A stretch of 28,415 nt of DNA from contig NZ_DASZGI010000047.1 of NCBI RefSeq assembly GCF_035938995.1, positions 1 through 28,415 of the forward strand, in the 5' to 3' direction. Below the pieces are notes generated by a model. It did not search any database and was not told the DNA's origin. It worked only from the letters and a program-made list of their open reading frames with translations. Position 1 is the stretch's first letter; the number at the start of each line of letters is the position of its first letter. The stretch is from DASZGI01 sp035938995 (GTDB lineage: Bacteria > Actinomycetota > Actinomycetes > Streptomycetales > Catenulisporaceae). Both the position numbers and the translations under genes were made by a program. Shown here one piece after another: positions 1-6,593 of this stretch.

Positions 1-123
1 ACACCAATCCGTCGGCAAATGGTCCGTCACAGGTCTGCTACGGACGTTCCGCCGCCGGAGATCCGCTCGCCATGACTCGCTACGCTCGTAGGGTGCCCTC
101 GGAAGTCAGGTAGGTAACCCACA

Positions 124-699
124 GTGTCGTACGTGCACGCCGCATTCGCCCGGCTTCAACGGGCGGCCCACGAGCTGACCAAGTTCGCCAGCATCGGGGC
201 GATCGCGCTTGTCGTCAATGCGGTGGTGACCAACCTGGTCTGGCGGATGGACCCGCAGAAGCCGATCATCGGCTCCATCGTCGGTACCGTCATCGCCACG
301 ATCGTCGCCTACCTGGGCAACCGCTTCTGGACGTACAAGGACCGCGACTCCATCGGCCGCTCCCGTGAGCTGGTCCTCTTCTTCGCGGTCAACGGCATCG
401 GCATGCTGATCGAGACCGTGCCGCTGGCTGTCTCGCAGTACGTGATGCACTTCGACGGCACGCTGGCCAACAACGTGGCCAAGTACGTGTTCGGCATGCC
501 GCTCGGGATGCTGTTCCGCCTGTGGACCTACCGGACCTGGATCTTCCCGAAGGTCGACCCCGCGGTGGCGGCGCCGCAGTTCCAGTTCGAAACCGCCGAG
601 GCCGCGGCCGAGCCGCTGCCGACCTCTCAGCTTCCGGTGAACGGCGGTCGGCACCGCCGGTCGGGCTCCGGCGAGCTGCTGAACACCACCCGCTGGTAG
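124..699 (+). CDS. GtrA-family membrane protein
   Basis: This 191-residue protein has four predicted membrane segments (about residues 20-40, 47-66, 82-103 and 117-135) with the short charged loops typical of the GtrA/DPMS_TM family. Members are small membrane proteins linked to flipping or handling polyprenyl-phosphate sugars for glycosylation of the cell surface. A hydrophilic tail of about 45 residues follows the last segment, which is longer than usual. The GTG start gives a compact protein. The hexamer TAGGTA lies 7 nt upstream, which could be a poor -10 of a leaderless message, but no clear Shine-Dalgarno is visible. An intrinsic terminator follows directly. The gene is convergent with the histidine kinase gene. 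The substrate cannot be told from sequence. The first 123 bases of the window hold no gene I can support. Confidence 0.85.
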   Translation: MSYVHAAFARLQRAAHELTKFASIGAIALVVNAVVTNLVWRMDPQKPIIGSIVGTVIATIVAYLGNRFWTYKDRDSIGRSRELVLFFAVNGIGMLIETVPLAVSQYVMHFDGTLANNVAKYVFGMPLGMLFRLWTYRTWIFPKVDPAVAAPQFQFETAEAAAEPLPTSQLPVNGGRHRRSGSGELLNTTRW

Positions 700-721
700 C
701 GCGCGCTAGTACTTTCGACTG

Positions 722-769
722 AATCGGGCGGGACCCACTGGACAGGGTTCTCGCCCGATTTGCTTTGTC
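722..769 (+). terminator. Intrinsic terminator after gtrA-like gene
   Basis: A perfect 9-bp stem AATCGGGCG (722-730) / CGCCCGATT (752-760) encloses a further partly paired loop (GGACCC against GGGTTC). It is followed by the T-rich run TTTGCTTTGTCT. The T tract lies only on the plus side, so it serves the GtrA-family gene rather than the convergent kinase. Confidence 0.8.
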
Positions 770-855
770 TCGAATCGAAATCCGGAAGCCGCCGTAGCCG
801 AGGCCCAGAGCCAGGCGCAGCAGGACCGCCTAAGGCGCCCCAGAGCGCCGCTCTC

Positions 856-2100
856 TCACAGCACCGGGTCAAAGGCGGTCAGGAACACCGCGAACACCGG
901 CGGCTGAGCCTGAAGCAGCTCCAGGCGCCCGCCGTCGGCCTCCGCCAGCTCACGCGCCACCGTCAGCCCGAGTCCGGTCGAGGCCCGTCCGGACACCGAC
1001 CGTTCGAATACCCGCGCGCCAAGTTCCACGGGCACCCCTGCGCCCTCATCGGACACCTCGACCACCACAGATCCGCCGGTGGTGCGCGTCTTGATCGTCA
1101 CCGGTCCGGCGCCGTGCATCAGTGAGTTCTCCATGAGCGTGGCCAGAACCTGCGCGAACGCCCCGGGAGTGGCCACGGCCGCGAGGCCGCGCGCCCCGTC
1201 CACCCGGATCGGGCGTCGCGCGCTGCGGAAGGCCGGTCGCCACTCGAAGATCTGCTGCCGGATGACCATGTCCACGTCGATCGGCACGGTCGACGTGGAG
1301 CGGCGCGTGTCCCGGGCGTCCGTCAGCAGGCGCTGCACGACGTCGGTCAGCCGCTCCACCTGGGTGAGCGCGATCGCCGCCTCTTCCTTCACATCCGCCA
1401 GATCCTGCGCCGCGATGATCTCTTCAAGCCGCATCGACAGGGCCGTGAGCGGAGTACGCAGCTGGTGCGAGGCGTCCGCGGCCAAGCGCCGCTCGGTGGC
1501 GAGCATCCGGGAGATCCGGTCGGCGGTGTGGTCGATGACCTCGGCGACCCGGTCCAGTTCCGCGATGCCGTAACGCCGGTGCCGGGGGCGCGGGTCGCCG
1601 GAGCCGAGCCGCTCCGCAGTCTGGGCCAGGTCGCTGAGCGGCCGGGACAGCCGGCGGGCCTGAAGGAAGGCGACGCCGCTGGCCGCGATGGTGGCGAGGA
1701 CCGCGACGCCGAGGATCAGCAGCAGGCCGTTGCGTATCCGGGTCTCGGTCGGCGACCAGGACTCCATGACGACGACGCGTTCGCCGGTCGGCCCGACATA
1801 GGTGCCGCTGGACTGCGGGTGGTCGGTCGGCGGGACGCCCACGGTGGCCGACGGGCGGTTCTTGAAGACGAGTTCTGCGCTGTGCCCGGGTGAGAGGTAT
1901 TGCTTGAGCGCCTGCGCGTTGAACGAGTTGCCGGCCAGCTGGAGGTCCACGACGAACCCGATCCGCTGGACCTCCTGGTTCAGCAGCGCGTGCTCGGACT
2001 CGCTGATGCGCATGGTGTCGATGATGGCCAGGGGCACGCCGAGGAGGATGACCACGATCAGCACGGCCGAGACCGTCGACTTGATCATCCGGCGGCGCAT
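856..2100 (-). CDS. Two-component sensor histidine kinase
   Basis: A 414-residue membrane kinase of the HisKA/HATPase_c type. Membrane segments lie at about residues 10-30 and 125-147 and flank an extracytoplasmic sensor region of about 95 residues. A HAMP linker follows (about 148-200), then the H-box with phospho-accepting His212 (SHQLRTPLTAL). The ATPase domain has N-box Asn325, G1 motif DEGAGVP (351-357) and GLGL (376-379). The ATG start is supported by AGGGGG about 6 nt upstream. The response regulator lies upstream on the same strand, but 186 bp separate the two genes. That gap holds a hairpin and a TAGCGT hexamer, so the kinase may have its own promoter. The signal sensed is unknown. 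Confidence 0.95.
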   Translation of the reverse strand: MRRRMIKSTVSAVLIVVILLGVPLAIIDTMRISESEHALLNQEVQRIGFVVDLQLAGNSFNAQALKQYLSPGHSAELVFKNRPSATVGVPPTDHPQSSGTYVGPTGERVVVMESWSPTETRIRNGLLLILGVAVLATIAASGVAFLQARRLSRPLSDLAQTAERLGSGDPRPRHRRYGIAELDRVAEVIDHTADRISRMLATERRLAADASHQLRTPLTALSMRLEEIIAAQDLADVKEEAAIALTQVERLTDVVQRLLTDARDTRRSTSTVPIDVDMVIRQQIFEWRPAFRSARRPIRVDGARGLAAVATPGAFAQVLATLMENSLMHGAGPVTIKTRTTGGSVVVEVSDEGAGVPVELGARVFERSVSGRASTGLGLTVARELAEADGGRLELLQAQPPVFAVFLTAFDPVL

Positions 2101-2234
2101 CGCGCCCCCTGGACCTTGGCTGCAGCCACGCGATCCCTCTGCTTCTCCCCGGACGCTCGCGCCGGCCGCGCGTACTCGCGCCGTCGCACCCCAGCACGTG
2201 TGTGCGTATCGAACGCTACCGGACCTGGCACCAC

Positions 2235-2252
2235 CCCGGCACGGCAGCCGGG
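2235..2252 (-). other. Hairpin between response regulator and kinase genes
   Basis: A perfect stem CCCGGC (2235-2240) / GCCGGG (2247-2252) with a 6-nt loop lies 35 bp past the response-regulator stop codon. There is no T run, so it could be a weak attenuator or an mRNA-stabilising structure. The gap between the two genes is otherwise noncoding. On the minus strand a TAGCGT hexamer follows it, upstream of the kinase, and could be a separate -10 element. Confidence 0.4.
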
Positions 2253-2286
2253 AGCACTCACCCGGGCGAACCGCGCCTCGCGCTGG

Positions 2287-2958
2287 TCAGCCGCGCTCGA
2301 ACCGGAAACCTACGCCGCGCACGGTCGAGATGAACCGGGGATTCGCCGCGTCGTCGCCGAGCTTCTTGCGCAGCCAGGAGATGTGCATGTCGAGGGTCTT
2401 GGTCGACGACCACCAGGTGGTGTCCCAGACCTCCCGCATCAGCTGCTCCCGGGTTATCACCCGGCCGGCGTCCCGGACCAGGACGCGCAACAGGTCGAAC
2501 TCCTTGGCGGTCAGGTTCAGCTCCTCGTCGCCGAGGAACGCCCGGTGCGATTCCACGTCGATGCGCACGCCGCGGGCCGCGGTGCCGCTGTCCGGCGATC
2601 CCCGGCGCAGCAGCGCGCGGACCCGGGCGAGCAGCTCGGCCAGGCGGAACGGCTTGGTGACGTAGTCGTCGGCGCCCGCGTCGAGCCCGACGACGGTGTC
2701 CACCTCGTCGGCCCGCGCGGTGAGCACCAGGACGGGGAAACCGTGGCCGTCCGTGCGCAGTCTGCGGCACACCTCGAGGCCGTCCATCCCGGGCAGTCCG
2801 AGGTCGAGAACGAGCAGGTCCACCACGCCGGACTGGGCCAGCGCGAGCGCGCCGGGACCGTCCGCGCGCAAGTCCACGTCGTAGCCCTCTCGCCGCAGGG
2901 CCCGGGCCAGGGGCTCGGCGATGGCCACGTCGTCCTCAGCGAGTAGTACGCGGGTCAT
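2287..2958 (-). CDS. OmpR/PhoB-family response regulator
   Basis: A 223-residue regulator. The receiver domain (about 1-115) has acidic pocket Glu8, Asp9 and Asp10, phospho-accepting Asp52, Thr80 and Lys102. A winged-helix DNA-binding domain (about 128-223) ends in the usual RGVGFRFE strand. I chose the ATG that begins MTRVLLAEDD. An ATG ten codons upstream is possible, but it would add residues not found in the family, and a TACGAT hexamer lies exactly 6 nt before the chosen ATG, which suggests a leaderless transcript. The partner is the kinase immediately downstream. A perfect inverted repeat 60-80 bp upstream of the start is a candidate binding site for this protein, which would make it self-regulating. 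Confidence 0.95.
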   Translation of the reverse strand: MTRVLLAEDDVAIAEPLARALRREGYDVDLRADGPGALALAQSGVVDLLVLDLGLPGMDGLEVCRRLRTDGHGFPVLVLTARADEVDTVVGLDAGADDYVTKPFRLAELLARVRALLRRGSPDSGTAARGVRIDVESHRAFLGDEELNLTAKEFDLLRVLVRDAGRVITREQLMREVWDTTWWSSTKTLDMHISWLRKKLGDDAANPRFISTVRGVGFRFERG

Positions 2959-2964
2959 GGGGCG

Positions 2965-2970
2965 ATCGTA
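2965..2970 (-). promoter_or_regulatory. -10 element TACGAT of response regulator
   Basis: TACGAT on the minus strand lies 6 nt before the ATG at 2958. There is no convincing -35 hexamer. The spacing predicts transcription starting at or next to the A of the start codon. Confidence 0.5.
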
Positions 2971-3017
2971 GGACGCCGGGGGCATCAAGCGGGATACTCC
3001 CGGGTAACTGCGCGAAA

Positions 3018-3039
3018 AATCATCAGAATATTGATGATT
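3018..3039. promoter_or_regulatory. Inverted repeat upstream of response regulator
   Basis: Perfect 8-bp arms AATCATCA (3018-3025) and TGATGATT (3032-3039) are separated by the 6-nt AT-rich spacer GAATAT. The site is strikingly AT-rich for this genome. It lies about 60-81 bp upstream of the predicted transcription start of the response regulator, where an activator would bind. Autoregulation by the downstream regulator is the simplest reading; this is inference. Confidence 0.55.
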
Positions 3040-3120
3040 CCGTGACCTAAGTCTGATTTGCGCGCTTTGTCACAGACGGGGCAGGGCCGAGAATGGCCGT
3101 CCACGCGCCCTTTCGCCACT

Positions 3121-3306
3121 GCGCCGCCATGTACCGGGCCGCGCAGCTAAGGCACGCCCGGCCCTTCCGGCGGGCCAGGGCGATCAAAGGCGCATTGGTC
3201 GCGGCCCCGATCGCCATCGCCGCGCCGCTGTGTACCTGGCGGCGCGGCCGAGCAACATCCGGCTCTTCCGGCACACGAAGGTGTTCAGAACGCGTTGGTC
3301 GCGGCT
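3121..3306. repeat. Diverged direct repeat, two copies of about 85 bp
   Basis: Copy 1 runs 3121-3206 and copy 2 3222-3306. Both begin GCGCCGC, continue with TGTACC, share CTTCCGGC in the middle and end in TTGGTCGCGGC. Aligned over 78 positions they match at roughly 70 percent with one gap. The copies are 101 bp apart, so they are not in the same reading frame, and neither is part of a credible gene. Origin and role are unknown. Confidence 0.55.
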
Positions 3307-3363
3307 CTCTCTCCGCGGCGGCAGCTCCTAAGGCCGCCTTACGGGCTGTTTCACCCTGACGTC

Positions 3364-3392
3364 TTGACGCCGCTGCCCCGACGCACGATGAT
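3364..3392 (+). promoter_or_regulatory. Candidate chitinase promoter
   Basis: TTGACG (3364-3369) lies 17 bp from GATGAT (3387-3392), a moderate match to a sigma-70-type promoter. It predicts a start near 3399 and a leader of about 135 nt. The palindrome at 3402-3416 falls just downstream. Confidence 0.4.
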
Positions 3393-3401
3393 GCTCGCAC
3401 T

Positions 3402-3416
3402 GTAAAGAAGCTTTAC
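3402..3416. promoter_or_regulatory. Candidate operator in chitinase leader
   Basis: A perfect inverted repeat GTAAAG-AAG-CTTTAC lies in an AT-rich patch just downstream of the predicted chitinase transcription start. A repressor bound here would block the gene. It does not resemble the DasR consensus (ACTGGTCTAGACCACT), so another regulator would be needed. Confidence 0.45.
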
Positions 3417-3533
3417 TAACACCGGGATGCGCGGGCCCCCACGCGCAGGCATCCCGGGCCGGGGCCTTGCGACCCCTTCTTATCCGTCCTCGACGTCGGC
3501 GCCCGTCGAGAGAGCTGAAAGGCGTTCTCTCAC

Positions 3534-4463
3534 ATGCGCGTGCGTTTCCGGCTCGTCGCCGCAGCAGCCGTCTGCGCCCTGGTCCCCACCGGGCTGCTCC
3601 TGGCGTCGACCACTGCCCAGGCCGCGACGCCGTTCCCGGCCCACTACTCGGCACCGTACCTCCAGATCGCCGGTTCCGACGCCGGCGACATGATGGCCGA
3701 CTTGCAGGCCAGCGGCGACAAGTACTACACCCTCGCGTTCCTCACCCCGAAGTCCGGCTGCACGCCGGAGTGGGAGGACGGCGGGGACTCGGTCGGCGCC
3801 TTCACGTCGCAGATCAATGCTCTGCGTGCGGCCGGCGGCGACGTGATCATCTCCTTCGGCGGCGCGTCGGGCGGCGAACTGGCGGAGACCTGCACCTCCG
3901 TCTCCAGCCTGGCCGCCGCCTACGAGAAGGTCGTCAGCACGTACAGTGCGACCCGGCTCGACTTCGACATCGAAGGCGGCGTGCTGAACAACACCAGCGC
4001 CAACAACCGCCGCGACCAGGCCCTCGCCATGGTCCAGGCGAAGTACCCGTCCGTACACATCGACTTCACCATCCCCGTCGACCCGACCGGCCTCGAGAGC
4101 AACGCGCTCAACCTGCTCAAGGGCGCCAAGAGCAAGGGAGTCAAGGTCACCATCGTCAACATCATGACGATGGACTTCGGCAACGGGCAGAACGCCCTCG
4201 CCGACGCCGAGTCGGCCGCGAAGGCCACGGAGGGCCAGCTCGCCTCGATCTACGGCGGCAGCTCGGCCTCGATCTGGGGCATGCTCGGCCTCACCCCGAT
4301 CGCCGGGCACAACGACGACAACGAGAACTTCACCCAGTCCAACGCCAAGACCCTGGAGTCCTTCGCCGCGAGCAACGGCGTCGGCGAGCTGTCGTTCTGG
4401 GAAGTCGACAGCTACGACAAGGGCACCGGCTACGCCTACTCGAAGATCTTCAACAAGATCTAG
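3534..4463 (+). CDS. Secreted family-18 chitinase
   Basis: A 309-residue exported glycoside hydrolase of family 18, expected to cleave beta-1,4 links in chitin outside the cell. A signal peptide (Arg-rich start, hydrophobic core to about residue 24) ends at AQA, residue 30. The catalytic motif is RLDFDIEG with proton donor Glu147 and Asp143 and Asp145 before it. The other family strand motif is ISFGG (106-110). Cys76 and Cys120 could form a disulfide. There is no chitin-binding module or linker, so this is a single-domain enzyme. GAAAGG lies 11 nt before the ATG. The gene stands alone, with its own leader and two hairpins behind it. An endo-beta-N-acetylglucosaminidase activity cannot be excluded from sequence alone. 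Confidence 0.92.
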   Translation: MRVRFRLVAAAAVCALVPTGLLLASTTAQAATPFPAHYSAPYLQIAGSDAGDMMADLQASGDKYYTLAFLTPKSGCTPEWEDGGDSVGAFTSQINALRAAGGDVIISFGGASGGELAETCTSVSSLAAAYEKVVSTYSATRLDFDIEGGVLNNTSANNRRDQALAMVQAKYPSVHIDFTIPVDPTGLESNALNLLKGAKSKGVKVTIVNIMTMDFGNGQNALADAESAAKATEGQLASIYGGSSASIWGMLGLTPIAGHNDDNENFTQSNAKTLESFAASNGVGELSFWEVDSYDKGTGYAYSKIFNKI

Positions 4464-4471
4464 CGGCCTCG

Positions 4472-4513
4472 GGTCCGGTCCGGCAGCCGGGCGGCGTCGG
4501 GCCGGACCGGACC
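4472..4513 (+). other. Hairpin downstream of chitinase
   Basis: A perfect 13-bp stem GGTCCGGTCCGGC (4472-4484) / GCCGGACCGGACC (4501-4513) starts 8 bp after the chitinase stop. It lacks a T run. With the second hairpin it forms a tandem structure that probably blocks 3' decay or aids termination. Confidence 0.6.
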
Positions 4514-4535
4514 TCCGATCGGCCGCGGTGAGCGG

Positions 4536-4585
4536 ACCGGGCGTGCACCCGTCGCGCGGGTCGGGTGCACGCCCGGTTCCTTTTT
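4536..4585 (+). terminator. Intrinsic terminator of chitinase gene
   Basis: A perfect 15-bp stem ACCGGGCGTGCACCC (4536-4550) / GGGTGCACGCCCGGT (4563-4577) is followed by TCC and five T residues. This is a strong rho-independent terminator in the plus direction. Confidence 0.9.
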
Positions 4586-4613
4586 GTCCCAAGCACTGTT
4601 CGACTATGACAGC

Positions 4614-4639
4614 GTTCTGTCTCAAGGTTCTGTCTCAAG
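4614..4639. repeat. Perfect 13-bp tandem duplication
   Basis: GTTCTGTCTCAAG occurs twice in direct succession (4614-4626 and 4627-4639), about 20 bp beyond the stop codon of the ABC exporter gene and after the chitinase terminator. It is probably a replication-slippage product. No function is evident. Confidence 0.8.
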
Positions 4640-4658
4640 CAGCGCGCTCAGCCGCCGG

Positions 4659-6593
4659 TCAGGCCAGCGACTCGACCCAGGCGGAGTGCAGACCGGCGAA
4701 CCGGCCGACCGCCGCGCCGTCCCCTGCGTCCTCGGCGCCGAGCAGCTCGGCGGGCGAGCCGTCCTCGACTATCCGGCCGCCCTCCATCACCAGCACCCGG
4801 TCGGCGATCTCCACCGTGGACAGCCGGTGCGCGATGATCAGGGCGGTGCGGTCGGCCAGGATCGTGCGCAGTGCCCGCTGCACGAGCCGCTCACTCGGCA
4901 CGTCAAGGGACGAGGTCGCCTCGTCCAGCACCAGCACCGCCGGGTCCGCCAGGAACGCCCGCGCGAACGCGACCAGCTGCCGCTGGCCGGCCGACAGCCG
5001 TCCGCCGCGCTTCTTCACGTCGGTCGCGTACCCCTCGGGCAGCGCCGCGATGAACTCGTGCGCGCCGATCGCTCGCGCGGCCTGCTCCACGTCCTCGTCC
5101 GACGCGTCGGGCCGACCGAACTTGATGTTGTCCGCGACGCTGCCGGTGAACAGGAAGTTCTCCTGCGTCACCATGACCGCCGCGCGGCGCAGGTCGGTGT
5201 CCCGCAGCTCGCGCAGGTCGACACCGTCCAGCCGCACCGCGCCCTGGCCGGGGTCGTAGAACCGGCACATCAGCCGGGCCAGCGTCGACTTGCCGGCCCC
5301 GGTCGCGCCGACCAGCGCCACCGTCTGCCCGGCCGGGATCACCAGATCGAGGCCGGGAAGGACGGCCTTCTCGGCCGTCGGCGTGGCGTCCGCTTCCTGC
5401 TCGCGGCGCGGGTAGGAGAAGCGCACCCCGTCGAACCGCACCTCCCCGCGCATCGGCTTCGGCAGGTCGGTCGGCTCGGTCGGCTCCGGGACCTCGGGCT
5501 CCTGCTCGAGCACGCCGGACAGCTTCTCCAGCGCGGCCGTCGCGGACTGGTACGACGTGTAGAACATCGCCAGATCCTGCAAGGGGTCGAAGAAGCGCCG
5601 CACGTAGAGCAGATAGGCCGTCAGCACGCCGACCTGCAGGGCGCCGTCGATCACTTGGAACCCGCCGAAGACCAGGACGACGGCCGTCATGACCGCGCCG
5701 ACCGCCTTGATCCCCGGCATGAACCAGGCCAGCAGCCGCATCGCGTCCGCGTTGGCCTTGCGGTAGTCGTCGCTCAGCCGCCAGAAGATCCGCCCGTTGC
5801 GCGGCTCGCGGCGGAAGGCCTGCACCGCCCGGATGCCGTTGAGCGTCTCGACGAACTGGACGATGAGCGCGGCGATGGTCTCGCGGGTGCGGCGGTAGGC
5901 GACGCGCGAGCCGCGCGTGTACCAGCGCAGCAGCCACAGCAGCGCGGGCAGGCAGACCAGCAGGAACAGCGAGAGCTCGGGGTCGAGCACGGCCAGCAGG
6001 ACGCCGATCACCACGATGTTCAGGACGGCGTCGATCAGGCCGTCGAGGCTTGCGTTGACCAGGTCGCCGAGCGCGTCGAGGTCGTTGGTGAGCCGGGAGA
6101 TGACCCGGCCCGAGGTGTACCGCTCGTGGAAGGCGATCGGCAGCCGCTGGAACTGCCGGAAGACCCGGCCGCGCAGGTCCAGCAGGACGTCCTGGCCGAT
6201 CCGCCCGGCCAGCTTCAGGAACCGCAGCCGCAGCAGGGCGCCGAACAGGGCGGTGACCAGGATCCCGGCGACGGCGGCGCCGATCGGCGACCAGTCCCCG
6301 CGGTGGATCGCCGGGATGCCGGAGTCGATGCCGACCGAGACCAGGTACGGCCCGGCCATCTCGGCCGCGGTGACCACGACGATGAGCACGGTGGCCCGCA
6401 TCAGGTCGCGGCGGTGCGGGCGCAGCAGCGAGCCGAGCAGGCGGCGCGAGCGGGCGCGCAGGAACAGGCCGCCGCTGGCCGAGACCTCGTCGACCTTCTC
6501 GGCGGCGACTCCCCGCCAGTCGTCGTCGTCCTGCGGCTGCTGCCCGTCCGCGGGCGCCTGCGCGGCGGCTGCGTCGGTATCGAGTGCGGTCAT
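4659..6593 (-). CDS. ABC exporter half-transporter (catalytic subunit)
   Basis: A 644-residue fusion of a six-helix membrane domain (about 60-350) and an ATPase domain (about 385-620), in the MsbA/MDR exporter class. The ATPase motifs are Walker A GATGAGKST (429-437), Q-loop Gln477, signature LSAGQ (533-537) in place of LSGGQ, Walker B VLVLDE with catalytic Glu558, and switch His589. The ATG follows directly on the TAA of the upstream transporter gene, so the two are translated together. The intact Walker B here pairs with the intact signature of the partner, while the altered signature here faces the partner's degenerate site. This is the arrangement of heterodimeric exporters such as TM287/288. 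An N-terminal acidic, Ala/Gln-rich stretch of about 45 residues precedes the membrane domain. The substrate (drug, lipid or peptide) is unknown. Confidence 0.93.
   Translation of the reverse strand: MTALDTDAAAAQAPADGQQPQDDDDWRGVAAEKVDEVSASGGLFLRARSRRLLGSLLRPHRRDLMRATVLIVVVTAAEMAGPYLVSVGIDSGIPAIHRGDWSPIGAAVAGILVTALFGALLRLRFLKLAGRIGQDVLLDLRGRVFRQFQRLPIAFHERYTSGRVISRLTNDLDALGDLVNASLDGLIDAVLNIVVIGVLLAVLDPELSLFLLVCLPALLWLLRWYTRGSRVAYRRTRETIAALIVQFVETLNGIRAVQAFRREPRNGRIFWRLSDDYRKANADAMRLLAWFMPGIKAVGAVMTAVVLVFGGFQVIDGALQVGVLTAYLLYVRRFFDPLQDLAMFYTSYQSATAALEKLSGVLEQEPEVPEPTEPTDLPKPMRGEVRFDGVRFSYPRREQEADATPTAEKAVLPGLDLVIPAGQTVALVGATGAGKSTLARLMCRFYDPGQGAVRLDGVDLRELRDTDLRRAAVMVTQENFLFTGSVADNIKFGRPDASDEDVEQAARAIGAHEFIAALPEGYATDVKKRGGRLSAGQRQLVAFARAFLADPAVLVLDEATSSLDVPSERLVQRALRTILADRTALIIAHRLSTVEIADRVLVMEGGRIVEDGSPAELLGAEDAGDGAAVGRFAGLHSAWVESLA

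Larger units (their letters stand above)
2971..3533. other. Intergenic region between two-component and chitinase genes
   Basis: This stretch separates the divergent response-regulator and chitinase genes. I see no credible protein gene. Short frames here lack the high third-position GC and any family resemblance. It holds the AATCATCA inverted repeat, a diverged direct repeat (3121-3206 and 3222-3306), a candidate chitinase promoter (TTGACG 3364-3369, GATGAT 3387-3392) and the GTAAAG/CTTTAC palindrome. Confidence 0.6.

Noticed and set aside
2959..3533. Short frames between the response regulator and the chitinase as small genes
   Set aside because: No ribosome sites, no codon bias and frames that differ between the two repeat copies.
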